From an uncultured Tenacibaculum sp. (GTDB lineage Bacteria > Bacteroidota > Bacteroidia > Flavobacteriales > Flavobacteriaceae), in NCBI GenBank assembly GCA_937922085.1, contig CAKZVD010000051.1:1-50545 (forward strand): a stretch of DNA of 50,545 nt, read 5' to 3'. Shown piece after piece: positions 16,680 through 25,945 of the stretch (its first letter is position 1; every line of letters begins with the position of its first letter). The position numbers and the translations under genes were made by a program. The notes beneath the pieces are model-generated. The model was given only the letters and a program-made list of their open reading frames with translations. It was not told the DNA's origin and did no database searches.

Positions 16680-19238
16680 TTAGAATTGTCTACCAATAAT
16701 AAAATGTGTTTGCCATCCAGATTTTTGTGAAAATCCTGGTAAAGGATCAAATCCATGAGCAAAATCAATACCTAATAAACCAAAAGCAGGCATGAAAATA
16801 CGAACACCAACTCCGGCAGATCGTTTCAATTCAAACGGGTTAAAAGTACTAAAATTGTCATAAGCATTACCAGCTTCTAAAAATCCTAATGTGTAAATAG
16901 ATGCAGAGGGTTTATCTGTGATTGAATATCGTAATTCTAATTGAAATTTATTATATATAGAACCTCCATCAGCAGAAGAAATTCTATTGTTTTCATAACC
17001 TCTTAAACCCACTATCTCTCTACCATCTAATTGTCCTTGAGCAATACCATCACCTCCTACAAAATAACGTTCAACAGGTGTTAAACCTAATTTACTATTA
17101 TATGAACCTAGATAACCTACTTCAAAATTAGACATTAAAACTAATTTTTTAGCTAATGAAGTATACCATTTTCCTTTAGCAGATAATTTATAGTATTCTA
17201 ACCATTTAAATCTATCAGCTAAAAAATCTTGAGTTTCTTGAGCTGTTAATCCATCAGGAGTATCACTATCAATGTTTTTACCGTTTATTAAAGAATATGG
17301 TAAAGTAGCTTTTGCTTTAATAGTAAATTCAGAACCATAAGTAGGGAATATTAAACTAGGTCCTGCTGAGTTTCTACTAAAAACAAGACTATAAGCAAGA
17401 TTATTTAAATTTCCTTGATTTAAAACAGCATTGGAAGAACCTACTCTATATGGAAAGTTATTTAAACCAATTCTCTGGTAACTTATATTTTGAGCTAAAG
17501 AAAAATAATCATCTGGCCAAGCTAAACGTCTACCTAAACCAACAGAAGCACCTATAATGTCTAAACTTTGGCTACGATCTACTCTTCTTGTATTAAAATC
17601 AAATCTAAATTGATTAGAGAAAAATACAGAGAAAGATAAAGATTGTGGGCGTTTACCTCCTAACCAAGGTTCTGTAAATGATAAACTATAAGTACTATTA
17701 GTTCTACTTGCTTGTAAACGTAAAGATAAACTTTGACCATCTCCCATAGGTAATGGTTTATAAGCTTCTTTATTAAAGATATTTTTTATTGAAAAATTGT
17801 TAAAAGACAAACCTAAAGTTCCAATAAAAGAACCTCCACCAAATCCACCTTGCAATTCAATTTGACTACCTCCTTTTTCTACCACAGAAAATTCAATATC
17901 TGCGGTTTTATTTTGATAATCAGGTTTTACATCTGGTGTTACATTCGCATCAAAAAAGCCTAATTGTCCAATTTCACGAATAGATCTAATAATATTTTGT
18001 CTGCTAAATAAATCACCAGGTTTAACACGAAGTTCTCTGTATATAACATGATCATTTGTTCTTTCATTACCAACTACAGTCACTTTGCGTATAGTAGCAG
18101 GTTCATCTTCTCTAATTCTTATTTCTACAGTAATCGAATCATTTTTAACTCTTGTTTCTACTGCATTAACAGCAGAAAATAAATAACCGTTATTATGATA
18201 TAAAGATTGAATGTCTTGTGAATCTGGACTACCATCACCTGAAATTCGTTCTTTAAGAACTTTACCATTGTAAACATCTCCCTTATCAATTCTTAAATAT
18301 CGACTAAGTTGTTCGTCTGAATACTTTTTGTTTCCTATAAAGTGAATATCTGAAAAACGATATTGTCTACCTTCTTCTAATTCAATTTCTAAGTTAATAG
18401 TATTGTCATCATTCCATGTAAGTTGATCACTAAGAATTCTAGCGTCTCTATAACCAAGTTCACTATATTTTTCTAAAACACTTTTTAAATCTTCTTTAAA
18501 ATCATCTTCAATATATTTTGAAGACTTCCAAAAACGACCTAAAAACTTTCGTTTAGTGTTTTTCATAGCTCCTCTAAGTTTACTTTGAGATAAAGCTTTG
18601 TTCCCAACAAAATCGATTTCTTTAATTTTTACACGATCCCCTTTATCAATATGTATAAACATATCTACAGTATTGGTGTCGGTAGTATCTTTCTTAGTAG
18701 TTAAAGATACTTTTGTTTTTAAGAATCCTTTGTCGGTGTATTTCTTTTTAAAGTAGTTACGAGTAGTTACAATTAGATTGTCTGTTACTTGTGTTCCTCT
18801 TTTTAATTCTGCGTCTTTTTGTAAATCACGAGCTTTTGATTTACTAACCCCTGTAATTGCAATATTATTCAATTTAGGAAGTTCATTAACATCAAATTGA
18901 AGGTATACAGTAGTACCTTCTATAGCAGAAAGATAAACGTCAACATCGCTAAATTGTTTACTTTCATAAAGCTTTTTAATAGCACTTGTTAATTTATCTC
19001 CAGGTAGTTTAATTGGTTGTCCAATAATTAAACCAGTGTATATTTTAACGGTTTCTTCACTAAATTTCTGAAGTCCTGTTACACTAATTCCCCCTAGTAT
19101 GTAATCTTTTCCTCTTTCATAATTTATTTTGCCTGAGATATCTTTTCCGTTTGGAATACTATCTTTTGGTGTTTCTTGGGCTTTAACTACTGCAAAAAAA
19201 GCAATAAATAATACAGTTAAAAATAAATTTCTATGCAT
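16680..19238 (-). CDS. bamA: outer-membrane protein assembly factor BamA
   Basis: This 852-residue core of the BAM complex inserts beta-barrels into the outer membrane. It has a signal peptide ending in V-V-K-A-Q, POTRA repeats to about residue 440 (for example I-K-E-I-D-F-V-G-N-K-A-L-S and I-R-K-V-T-V-V-G-N-E-R-T), and an Omp85 barrel ending with I-I-G-R-Q-F, the C-terminal Phe signal. A G-L-R-G-Y motif of the L6 loop is present. I chose the ATG at 19238 because M-H-R-N-L-F-L begins the signal peptide. It overlaps the uppS stop by 8 bases (ATGCATAG). A start at 19268 is less likely. Confidence 0.96.
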   Translation of the reverse strand: MHRNLFLTVLFIAFFAVVKAQETPKDSIPNGKDISGKINYERGKDYILGGISVTGLQKFSEETVKIYTGLIIGQPIKLPGDKLTSAIKKLYESKQFSDVDVYLSAIEGTTVYLQFDVNELPKLNNIAITGVSKSKARDLQKDAELKRGTQVTDNLIVTTRNYFKKKYTDKGFLKTKVSLTTKKDTTDTNTVDMFIHIDKGDRVKIKEIDFVGNKALSQSKLRGAMKNTKRKFLGRFWKSSKYIEDDFKEDLKSVLEKYSELGYRDARILSDQLTWNDDNTINLEIELEEGRQYRFSDIHFIGNKKYSDEQLSRYLRIDKGDVYNGKVLKERISGDGSPDSQDIQSLYHNNGYLFSAVNAVETRVKNDSITVEIRIREDEPATIRKVTVVGNERTNDHVIYRELRVKPGDLFSRQNIIRSIREIGQLGFFDANVTPDVKPDYQNKTADIEFSVVEKGGSQIELQGGFGGGSFIGTLGLSFNNFSIKNIFNKEAYKPLPMGDGQSLSLRLQASRTNSTYSLSFTEPWLGGKRPQSLSFSVFFSNQFRFDFNTRRVDRSQSLDIIGASVGLGRRLAWPDDYFSLAQNISYQRIGLNNFPYRVGSSNAVLNQGNLNNLAYSLVFSRNSAGPSLIFPTYGSEFTIKAKATLPYSLINGKNIDSDTPDGLTAQETQDFLADRFKWLEYYKLSAKGKWYTSLAKKLVLMSNFEVGYLGSYNSKLGLTPVERYFVGGDGIAQGQLDGREIVGLRGYENNRISSADGGSIYNKFQLELRYSITDKPSASIYTLGFLEAGNAYDNFSTFNPFELKRSAGVGVRIFMPAFGLLGIDFAHGFDPLPGFSQKSGWQTHFIIGRQF

Positions 19239-19983
19239 TGGTATCAATCTGTTCACTGGTCTTTCCAAATCTTCGTTCTCTATTTTGATAATCTATTATT
19301 GCGTCGAAAAGATGTTCTTTTCTAAAGTCAGGCCATAAAACTTCTGTAAAATAAAGTTCTGCATAAGCCATTTGCCAAAGCAAGAAATTGCTAATTCTTT
19401 GCTCACCACTTGTTCTTATCATCAAATCAACGTCGGGCAAATTAAATGTATATAAATGATTATTAATAATTTTTTCGTCAATATTTTTTATATCGATTTC
19501 TTTATTAACAACTTTTTTAGATATGTTTTTGATTGCATTAACAATTTCTTCCCTGCTTCCGTAACTTAAAGCAAATGTTAATGTTATTTTAGAGTTAGAA
19601 CTAGTGTCTCTTATTACTTCACTTAAAACATTTCTAGCTTTTTTAGGTAATTGTTCTATAGCTCCGATGCTATTTACTCTAATTCCATTTTTTTGAAAAT
19701 CAGGAACTTCTTTTTTTAATGAACTTACTAAAAGACTCATTAAAGCATCTACTTCTAGTTTTGGGCGATTCCAGTTTTCAGTTGAAAAAGCATATAGTGT
19801 TATAAAGTTTGAACCAATATCGCTAGCAGCAGCAACGGCTTCTCTAACGGCAGTTAAAGCATTTCTGTGTCCGAAAACACGTTTCATACCTTGCTTTTTA
19901 GCCCAACGTCCATTACCATCCATAATAATAGCGATATGATTAGGAACATTGTTTAGGTTTATGCTTTGTAATTTTTTACTCAT
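19231..19983 (-). CDS. uppS: isoprenyl transferase (undecaprenyl diphosphate synthase)
   Basis: This 250-residue cis-prenyltransferase makes the C55 lipid carrier for peptidoglycan and surface polysaccharides. It has the signature I-I-M-D-G-N-G-R-W-A with catalytic Asp, G-H-R, Y-A-F-S-T-E-N-W-N-R-P, and the C-terminal I-R-T-S-G-E-Q-R-I-S-N-F-L-L-W-Q pattern. The stop overlaps the bamA start by 8 bases and the start is three bases from porG's end, so porG-uppS-bamA are coupled. Confidence 0.96.
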   Translation of the reverse strand: MSKKLQSINLNNVPNHIAIIMDGNGRWAKKQGMKRVFGHRNALTAVREAVAAASDIGSNFITLYAFSTENWNRPKLEVDALMSLLVSSLKKEVPDFQKNGIRVNSIGAIEQLPKKARNVLSEVIRDTSSNSKITLTFALSYGSREEIVNAIKNISKKVVNKEIDIKNIDEKIINNHLYTFNLPDVDLMIRTSGEQRISNFLLWQMAYAELYFTEVLWPDFRKEHLFDAIIDYQNRERRFGKTSEQIDTNA

Positions 19984-19986
19984 AAG

Positions 19987-20661
19987 TTATTCTCTATCAG
20001 CGTAACAGGCGGGTCTACCAAAGGTGTAAACAATTGAAAAAGCGGTAAAGGTATAAAAATCATTGCCATTACCACCAAAATTTAAAGAAGGAATTTCATT
20101 TGTGGAAAAATCGATGTCATCTTTAAATGTAAGTCTTACAGCAGATTCGAATGCATATGCTAAGTGATCAGATATTCTACCTTTAATTCCAATTCCAAGA
20201 GGTACAGAAACAGAGAATTTATTGGTTAATATTATAGAAGTACTAGTAACAGACTCAGGAGATTTATAATTAAAAGCTGCTACTTCAGCAAGAATATAAG
20301 GTGTAAAAGATTGCTCTTTAATTCTAATGTTATAATCGAAAAAATTGTATTCAATACCAGCAGCAAACTCATGAATAGTATTAGAAAAACTAAATTCTCT
20401 TTCTTCTCTAAAAAGGTTGTCTGAATCAATATCAATACCAGTCATCGGTAAATACGTATAGGTACCTCTTAATGCGATTCTAGGGTTTAAATTGTATTTA
20501 TATACAAGACCTCCAGCAACTTCATTAGGAAGAATATAATTGGTGCTACCAATATCTCCAATGAAATTAGATCCTCCTACAAAAATCCCAATCTCATGGA
20601 TTTGAGAAAATGAAATACTTGTCATGCAAGTCAATAGTAATGTTATAATAATTTTTCTCAT
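19987..20661 (-). CDS. porG: DUF6089/PorG-like type IX secretion outer-membrane protein
   Basis: This 224-residue small barrel has a signal peptide ending in S-F-S-Q-I-H. The family opening E-I-G-I-F-V-G-G-S-N-F-I-G-D-I-G follows, with repeated amphipathic strands and a C-terminus G-R-P-A-C-Y. Porphyromonas gingivalis PorG, a T9SS component of this family, is encoded in the same order before uppS, bamA and two skp genes. The shared synteny supports the assignment. It may connect the secretion complex to barrel assembly. The naming is by family and context. Confidence 0.8.
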   Translation of the reverse strand: MRKIIITLLLTCMTSISFSQIHEIGIFVGGSNFIGDIGSTNYILPNEVAGGLVYKYNLNPRIALRGTYTYLPMTGIDIDSDNLFREEREFSFSNTIHEFAAGIEYNFFDYNIRIKEQSFTPYILAEVAAFNYKSPESVTSTSIILTNKFSVSVPLGIGIKGRISDHLAYAFESAVRLTFKDDIDFSTNEIPSLNFGGNGNDFYTFTAFSIVYTFGRPACYADRE

Positions 20662-20768
20662 CTCTAGAAATGGCGTGCAAATATATGGAATTGAATTTGC
20701 TTTAAAAAGTTAATAATCCGTCTTTTTGATTAACTTCCTTTTTTTAGATTTATTGTTGACTACTTATG

Positions 20769-21716
20769 TTAAGATGAATGTTTGTTTCTGATATCTTCAC
20801 CCCAGAGTAGTTTTTGACGTAAAGTTTTTAAATAAGATTGGTTTTCAAACAGTATGGTTTTAATAGTAAAAGGTGCTCTTTTAATAAAAATTTTTGTTTG
20901 TTGATCAACAGTTGCAATTCTTGAGTCTAATGAGATTAAAAAGTCTTTTTCTCGGGCACTTACTTCAAGTTCAATTGTTGTGTTTTCTGGTATTATTACA
21001 GGTCTTGCATTTAAATTATGAGGGGCTATTGGTGTGATTACTAGGCTGGAAGAGTCTGGCATAATTACAGGGCCACCACAACTTAAAGAATATCCAGTAG
21101 AGCCAGTAGGTGTTGAAATAATTAAACCATCTGCCCAATAATTTGTTAAATATTCTTTGTTTAAATAAGTCTCAATACCTATCATAGAAGTAGTATTTCT
21201 TCTAGCAATAGTTATTTCATTTAAGGCAAAATTTAAATCAGAAAAATCAGTAGTTTCTGGGGTGGTTTTTACTTCAAGTAAAGTTCTTTCTTGTAATGTG
21301 TATTTTTTTTCTATCAAAGATTCTACTGCTTCTTTAATTTCTTTTTTTTGTACAGTAGCTAAAAAACCCAATCTACCAGAATTAATACCTAAAATAGGTA
21401 TGTTTAAATTTCTAATATAAGTTACAGCTCTTAGTATAGTTCCGTCTCCTCCAATTGTAAATAATACATCAAAGGAATTAGATAAATCATTAAAATGAGA
21501 AAAAACAGGGTATTTCTTAGTTAATACTTTATGAGAGGTTAGTAGGTTATAATAATCTTTTTCAATAAAAATGACAACATTATGTTTTTCTAAAGCTTTA
21601 ATAAGCGTTTTTATTTCTTTTTCGGCAGAAATAGTATAAGATTGTGCGTATATAGCTGCTTTTTTCAATAGTAATAGTTTAAGATTTTGATTAGTTATTG
21701 GGGGGTTACATATCAA
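20769..21716 (-). CDS. nadK: NAD kinase
   Basis: This enzyme phosphorylates NAD to NADP. It has the G-G-D-G-T-I-L-R motif (Gly89 to Thr93 counted from the ATG), the substrate loop L-N-E-I-T-I-A-R, W-A-D-G-L-I-I-S-T-P-T-G-S-T-G-Y-S and the C-terminal I-A-P-H-N-L-N-A-R-P. The ATG at 21716 overlaps the CBS gene by 11 bases and adds about 16 residues not typical of the family. A TTG at 21668 (K-K-A-A-I-Y-A-Q-S-Y) would give the usual length of about 299, so either start is possible. Confidence 0.93.
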   Translation of the reverse strand: MICNPPITNQNLKLLLLKKAAIYAQSYTISAEKEIKTLIKALEKHNVVIFIEKDYYNLLTSHKVLTKKYPVFSHFNDLSNSFDVLFTIGGDGTILRAVTYIRNLNIPILGINSGRLGFLATVQKKEIKEAVESLIEKKYTLQERTLLEVKTTPETTDFSDLNFALNEITIARRNTTSMIGIETYLNKEYLTNYWADGLIISTPTGSTGYSLSCGGPVIMPDSSSLVITPIAPHNLNARPVIIPENTTIELEVSAREKDFLISLDSRIATVDQQTKIFIKRAPFTIKTILFENQSYLKTLRQKLLWGEDIRNKHSS

Positions 21717-22365
21717 GATATTTTCTAAAATAATTGGCTCTGTCTTTTAATTCATCAAGATAGATGTCATCTTCATGCATTGTTATTACAGAATAATCAT
21801 ACCTTCTAAAGGTTTGTATAATCTCATTTACTTCTTTTGTAGATATTTTTAATGTTACTTCTACAGCGTCAGCAGATTCTTTAGAAACATATAATCCTAA
21901 TAATTTGGCACCATTGCTTTCAACAATTTGAGAAATTTGACTCATAGAGAAATCTGCCTTCGATTTAGAAACAATTAATGTGTCATTGTCTTGATGCATA
22001 AAAGGACTTCCTGCAAAAACATCTAAAATATCTCTTAATTCATAGTAACCAATATAATTTTGATCATCATCTAAAACAGGAATAATATTACAATCATTTT
22101 CAGCAAAAAGAGTAATGAGTTCTAGTAAAGAGGTTTTCGTATTTGCATGAAAATGATTTAATAAATGTGTGTATACATTTAAATTTTCTTCTTTGTTTTC
22201 AATAGTTTGAATGTCGTCTTCGGCAAAACAGCCAATAAGTTTATTATTCTCAACTATTGGAATATGTGTTATAGGAAAACCACTACATAAATTATAAGCA
22301 CTAATTATAGTGTTTTCTAATGTTAGTGCTTTTATTTCTTTAAGTATATAATCATTGATATTCAT
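21706..22365 (-). CDS. CBS-domain protein
   Basis: The 219-residue protein has two CBS motifs (about 18-75 and 75-125). They are marked by F-P-I-T-H-I-P-I-V-E-N-N-K-L-I-G and C-N-I-I-P-V-L-D-D-D-Q-N-Y-I-G-Y-Y, and are followed by an ACT-like C-terminal portion. Such proteins bind adenosyl nucleotides and act as energy sensors. It is directly upstream of nadK with an 11-base overlap, suggesting nucleotide-dependent control of NAD kinase or of the cell-envelope operon. It is divergent from pdxJ. Confidence 0.85.
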   Translation of the reverse strand: MNINDYILKEIKALTLENTIISAYNLCSGFPITHIPIVENNKLIGCFAEDDIQTIENKEENLNVYTHLLNHFHANTKTSLLELITLFAENDCNIIPVLDDDQNYIGYYELRDILDVFAGSPFMHQDNDTLIVSKSKADFSMSQISQIVESNGAKLLGLYVSKESADAVEVTLKISTKEVNEIIQTFRRYDYSVITMHEDDIYLDELKDRANYFRKYLDM

Positions 22366-22399
22366 TATTACGAATATAGTTTAAAAACTTTTAATAGGT

Positions 22400-22407
22400 T
22401 ATTTTTG
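22400..22407 (+). promoter_or_regulatory. -7 box of pdxJ
   Basis: TATTTTTG fits TANNTTTG and lies 17 bases before the pdxJ ATG, giving a short leader of about ten bases. The bases before it are AT-rich without a clear -33 box. Confidence 0.55.
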
Positions 22408-22424
22408 CATTCTAAAATAGAATA

Positions 22425-23138
22425 ATGACAAAGTTAAGTGTAAATATTAATAAAATAGCTACGCTAAGAAACTCTAGAGGAGGAAATGTACCTAATTTAT
22501 TGAAGGTAGCTAAAGATATACAAGAATTTGGTGCGGAAGGTATTACTATACATCCAAGGCCAGATGAACGACATATACGTTATAAAGATGCTTATGATTT
22601 AAAGCCGATAGTTGTTACAGAGTATAATATAGAAGGTAATCCAATACAGAATTTTGTTGATTTAGTATTAAAAATTAAACCAACTCAAGTTACTTTAGTG
22701 CCAGATGGTGAGGATGTACTTACTTCAAATTCAGGTTGGAACACGATTAAACATCAATCATATTTACAAGAAATTATTTCTGAATTTAAAAATGCAGGTG
22801 TTAGAACTTCAATTTTTATAGAAACGGATTTAAAATTGATTGAAGCTGCAGCAAAAACGGGGACAGATAGAATTGAATTATATACAGAAGAATTTGCTAG
22901 TCAATTTGAGTTAGGAAATAAAGATGCTGTAAAACCATATACAGAAGCAGCGATTTTAGCAAATGAGTTAGGTTTGGGTATTAATGCAGGACATGATTTG
23001 AATTTAGAGAATATTCGTTTTTTTAAAGAGAATATCCCAAATTTAGCAGAAGTTTCTATTGGTCATGCTTTAATTTCTGAAAGCCTTTATTTAGGGTTTC
23101 AAAATGTAGTAAGTATGTATTTAAACAAACTTCAGTAA
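22425..23138 (+). CDS. pdxJ: pyridoxine 5'-phosphate synthase
   Basis: This 237-residue TIM-barrel enzyme condenses amino-hydroxyacetone phosphate with deoxyxylulose phosphate to give pyridoxine phosphate. It shows the N-terminal V-N-I-N-K-I-A-T-L-R-N-S-R-G, H-P-R-P-D-E-R-H-I, Q-V-T-L-V-P-D and the closing N-A-G-H-D-L-N. The product is the PLP precursor used by the CobD-type enzyme encoded in this window. It is followed by the hydrolase gene after three bases. Confidence 0.96.
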   Translation: MTKLSVNINKIATLRNSRGGNVPNLLKVAKDIQEFGAEGITIHPRPDERHIRYKDAYDLKPIVVTEYNIEGNPIQNFVDLVLKIKPTQVTLVPDGEDVLTSNSGWNTIKHQSYLQEIISEFKNAGVRTSIFIETDLKLIEAAAKTGTDRIELYTEEFASQFELGNKDAVKPYTEAAILANELGLGINAGHDLNLENIRFFKENIPNLAEVSIGHALISESLYLGFQNVVSMYLNKLQ

Positions 23139-23141
23139 ATT

Positions 23142-23912
23142 ATGGAAAACGTATTGCATTCAAGAATTATAGGAGAAGGGAAACCTTTATTAATTCTTCA
23201 TGGATTTTTTGGTATGGGAGATAATTGGAAAAGTCATGCAAACAAATTTGCTGAAGATGGTTTTCAAGTACATTTAATAGATCAAAGAAATCACGGACGA
23301 AGTTTTCATTCAAGTGCGTTTAATTACGATTTGTTAGTAAAAGATTTATATAATTATATTCAATTCCATGAATTGGGGAAAGTAGATTTATTAGGGCATT
23401 CTATGGGAGGAAAAACGGTGATGCTTTTTGCTGTTGAATATCCTCAGATTGTAAATAAATTATTGGTTGCAGATATTGCTCCTAAAAAATACCCTCCGCA
23501 TCATCAAGATATTATAAAGGCATTAAATACTATTGATTTTTCAGTTCATAGTACAAGGAAGTTGATAGATGCTAAGTTGTCTGAATTGATATCAGAAATT
23601 GGTATTCGTCAATTTATTCTAAAAAACACGTATTGGAAAGCGAAAGAACAATTAGGATTTCGTTTTAATTTAATTGCTTTAACTGAAAATTATGAGGAAG
23701 TTATAATAGGGTTATCTTCCTCTAATGTTTTTGAAGGAGAGGTGTTGTTTTTGAGAGGTGAGAAATCAGGTTATGTTTTAGATACGGATTTACCTCTTAT
23801 AAAAACTCATTTTACGAAAGCGAGTATTGATACAGTATCAAGTGCAGGGCATTGGTTGCATGCAGAAAACCCAAAAGAATTTTATAGTAAAGCAATTGAG
23901 TTTTTTAATTAA
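23142..23912 (+). CDS. alpha/beta hydrolase, YbfF-like esterase
   Basis: This 256-residue hydrolase has the oxyanion-hole motif L-H-G-F-F-G-M-G-D-N-W, D-Q-R-N-H-G-R-S, and the nucleophile elbow G-H-S-M-G-G (Ser). The catalytic His is in S-S-A-G-H-W-L-H-A-E-N-P near the end. The pattern matches the YbfF acyl-esterase subfamily. Its substrate is unknown. The three-base gap places it in an operon with pdxJ, a pairing I know from related Bacteroidota. It converges with the lipoprotein gene at 23916. Confidence 0.9.
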   Translation: MENVLHSRIIGEGKPLLILHGFFGMGDNWKSHANKFAEDGFQVHLIDQRNHGRSFHSSAFNYDLLVKDLYNYIQFHELGKVDLLGHSMGGKTVMLFAVEYPQIVNKLLVADIAPKKYPPHHQDIIKALNTIDFSVHSTRKLIDAKLSELISEIGIRQFILKNTYWKAKEQLGFRFNLIALTENYEEVIIGLSSSNVFEGEVLFLRGEKSGYVLDTDLPLIKTHFTKASIDTVSSAGHWLHAENPKEFYSKAIEFFN

Positions 23913-23915
23913 ATT

Positions 23916-24383
23916 TTATTCTATGAATATTGTATAGGTGTTGTTTTCGGTTTTTTCAAAGTCAGAGTTTAAAACAGTTATGTTTTTAATAGTAACAGTG
24001 TTGCAACATTCGCCTATCTTATTCTCAATATCAGAGGTAAGATTAAAAGTTTTCTTACCTGAAATTTCAATGGAATAGTTTAATGTCTGTTTTTCAGGCT
24101 CTGTTATATTATCAATTAATGTAGTTCTATTGTTTTCTATGAAAAAAAAGAGGGTTTCATTGTTTTTCAGATTTGTGATTTTAATGTCTTCTTCCTTAAT
24201 GTTATTGTTAGCTAGCAAGTTTTCTCCTGAAGATTTATCAATGAAAATGAATGAAAATTTATAATCTTGAAATTCACACAAAAAAACACTATCTATAGAG
24301 TCGTCACCGCAACCAGAAGTTTTACAAGATTGTGTAAGTAAAATAATGATAAGAGATAAAATAATAATTAATTTTCTTTGCAT
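23916..24383 (-). CDS. hypothetical lipoprotein
   Basis: The 155-residue product has a hydrophobic leader ending in L-L-T-Q-S-C-K, giving Cys20 as lipidation site. The mature part has G-C-G-D-D and E-C-C-N-T-V, four further cysteines that could form disulphides. A likely beta-sandwich fold is suggested by alternating hydrophobic residues. The family is not recognised. It lies downstream of the TerC gene but is separated by a terminator, so it is probably separately transcribed. Confidence 0.55.
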   Translation of the reverse strand: MQRKLIIILSLIIILLTQSCKTSGCGDDSIDSVFLCEFQDYKFSFIFIDKSSGENLLANNNIKEEDIKITNLKNNETLFFFIENNRTTLIDNITEPEKQTLNYSIEISGKKTFNLTSDIENKIGECCNTVTIKNITVLNSDFEKTENNTYTIFIE

Positions 24384-24425
24384 AGCTTTTTATTCAAGTG
24401 ATTTTCTAGATAAAAGTACATAAAA

Positions 24426-24457
24426 AAAACACAAACCTTGTTAGAGATTTGTGTTTT
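24426..24457 (-). terminator. rho-independent terminator after the TerC gene
   Basis: AAAACACAAA and its complement form a 10-bp stem around a 12-base loop, followed on the minus strand by a run of about eight T residues. It lies 29 bases beyond the stop codon of the leftward TerC gene. Confidence 0.8.
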
Positions 24458-24485
24458 AATTATTAAGAATATGTTATTACTTATT

Positions 24486-25301
24486 TTATGAATTTTGTTT
24501 TGCGTTGTATTCTCTTTCTTTTAATAATTTCTTTTGATATCTACTTTGAACGATGTCGGTGATAACTAAAAATAAAATCACAAAATAGAAAGTAGTTTTA
24601 CTCATCGGTTCTACAGGGTTGCCGAATAATTTAATATGTGCTAAATGACCTCCTTCGGTAATAAGCATAATACCTACAATTAAAAGAATGAATAAGCCTA
24701 AAACCTCATACATTCTGTTTTTAGCAAGAAAAGCAGAAATTTTATCAGCTAAAAATAACATTAACAAACCACTAATAACAATTGCTATCGCCATAACGAT
24801 AAAAGCAGTTGTAGAGTTTTTAATTTCACTAGTTAAACCAATAGCTGCTAAAATAGAATCGAAAGAGAAAACAAGATTCATGATTACGATACTTACGACT
24901 ACAGCATTTGCAGATTTTGTTTTTTTTCCGTTTCCTTCAACATCATGACTAAGATCATTAAGACCAATCATATGCCAAATCTCTTTGATGGCAGTATAAA
25001 TAATGAAACCACCTCCAGCTAAAACAATTAAACTATGACCATTAAATTTAAATTCTACCATATTATCAATTCCACCAGATAACCAAGAAAAAGGATCTTG
25101 AAAAAAGTCAATAATAGAAACTAAAACAAATAGTAATACAATTCTTAAAACGATTGCAATTAAAATACCTGTTTTTCGAACTCGTTTTTGATCAGATTCC
25201 GGAGCTTTTTTAGACTCTAAAGAAATATATAATAAATTATCAAATCCTAATACCGCTTGTAATAAAACAAGCATTAATAGTGTGAAAATAATTTGTCCCA
25301 T
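24486..25301 (-). CDS. TerC family integral membrane protein
   Basis: The 271-residue protein has about seven hydrophobic helices and the TerC signatures G-F-D-N-L-L-Y-I-S (near the N-terminus) and V-F-S-F-D-S-I-L-A-A-I-G (mid-sequence) with acidic residues inside helices. Family members are implicated in metal ion export, for instance manganese at sites of protein secretion, or in tellurium resistance. Its neighbours do not reveal its specific ion. It is monocistronic, with a terminator 29 bases downstream. Confidence 0.88.
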   Translation of the reverse strand: MGQIIFTLLMLVLLQAVLGFDNLLYISLESKKAPESDQKRVRKTGILIAIVLRIVLLFVLVSIIDFFQDPFSWLSGGIDNMVEFKFNGHSLIVLAGGGFIIYTAIKEIWHMIGLNDLSHDVEGNGKKTKSANAVVVSIVIMNLVFSFDSILAAIGLTSEIKNSTTAFIVMAIAIVISGLLMLFLADKISAFLAKNRMYEVLGLFILLIVGIMLITEGGHLAHIKLFGNPVEPMSKTTFYFVILFLVITDIVQSRYQKKLLKEREYNAKQNS

Positions 25302-25472
25302 GTTAGATTTTTGTTTATTTCTGGGCTAATTTAGAAGAAATAACACGAAGTGTCAAGCTAAATTATAAATTATTAGAAGGATATAAAGTTAATAAAGTCT
25401 TTTTTAATGAATTTGTCTATTCAATGAATTTAATTAACTAACAAAATTAATATTAGATAATTAAAAATAAAA

Positions 25473-25505
25473 AACGAGATAGTAAACTATGTTTACCACC
25501 CCGTT
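25473..25505 (-). terminator. terminator after the small HTH gene
   Basis: On the minus strand a 15-bp stem, with three G-U wobbles, a three-base loop and a following T-rich run (TTTTTTATTTTTA), lies 49 bases downstream of the stop at 25554. Confidence 0.75.
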
Positions 25506-25553
25506 AGTTTCCCCCGTCCTTACATTAACTAGGGAAAAAGTAATCTAAGGGAT

Positions 25554-25802
25554 TTACTTATTTATTTTATTAATAATGTCGTTAATTTCTTTGTCTATAA
25601 ATTCTTTTTCTTTCATATAACTTCCAAATACCGTGATTATTGCCTTTGCTACAATTAAGTTGTTTCTTTTGCCAGAATAAACTTTTTGTATGGTTTCTAA
25701 AGAAAAGTTGTGGTTGTTTTCGAGTAAATATTCTTGAACTTTTTCTCTGTATTTAGGTGGTTTTATTTTTTCTAATTCTTTTCGTTGCATTGTTGTAATC
25801 AT
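25554..25802 (-). CDS. small phage-like DNA-binding protein
   Basis: The 82-residue protein has K-P-P-K-Y-R-E-K-V-Q-E-Y-L followed by F-S-L-E-T-I-Q-K-V-Y-S-G-K-R-N-N. This resembles a short helix-turn-helix unit used by Bacteroidota phage-type regulators. No signal or membrane helix is present. It is divergent from the CI-like repressor gene at 25946, a typical lysogeny-switch arrangement. An in-frame Met at residue 5 is an alternative start. Confidence 0.55.
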   Translation of the reverse strand: MITTMQRKELEKIKPPKYREKVQEYLLENNHNFSLETIQKVYSGKRNNLIVAKAIITVFGSYMKEKEFIDKEINDIINKINK

Positions 25803-25845
25803 AAAAACTATTGTTGTTTTTAAGTAAAAGGAAGCACTTTTAATT

Positions 25846-25867
25846 TATATTTGTACGTATTTTGTAC
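25846..25867 (+). promoter_or_regulatory. promoter overlapped by a repeated operator
   Basis: TATATTTG (25846-25853) fits TANNTTTG. It overlaps two TTTGTAC direct repeats at 25850-25856 and 25861-25867, spaced 11 bases (one helical turn), each containing the palindrome GTAC. This divergent intergenic region serves the CI-like gene at 25946 and probably the small gene at 25802, so one of these proteins is the likely ligand. Confidence 0.55.
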
Positions 25868-25945
25868 CTGAGATATTACAAATCTACAAACAAAATTCTA
25901 AAATAAAAAACAAAATTAATTTTTTTTAGAAAAAAGTTATTTTAA

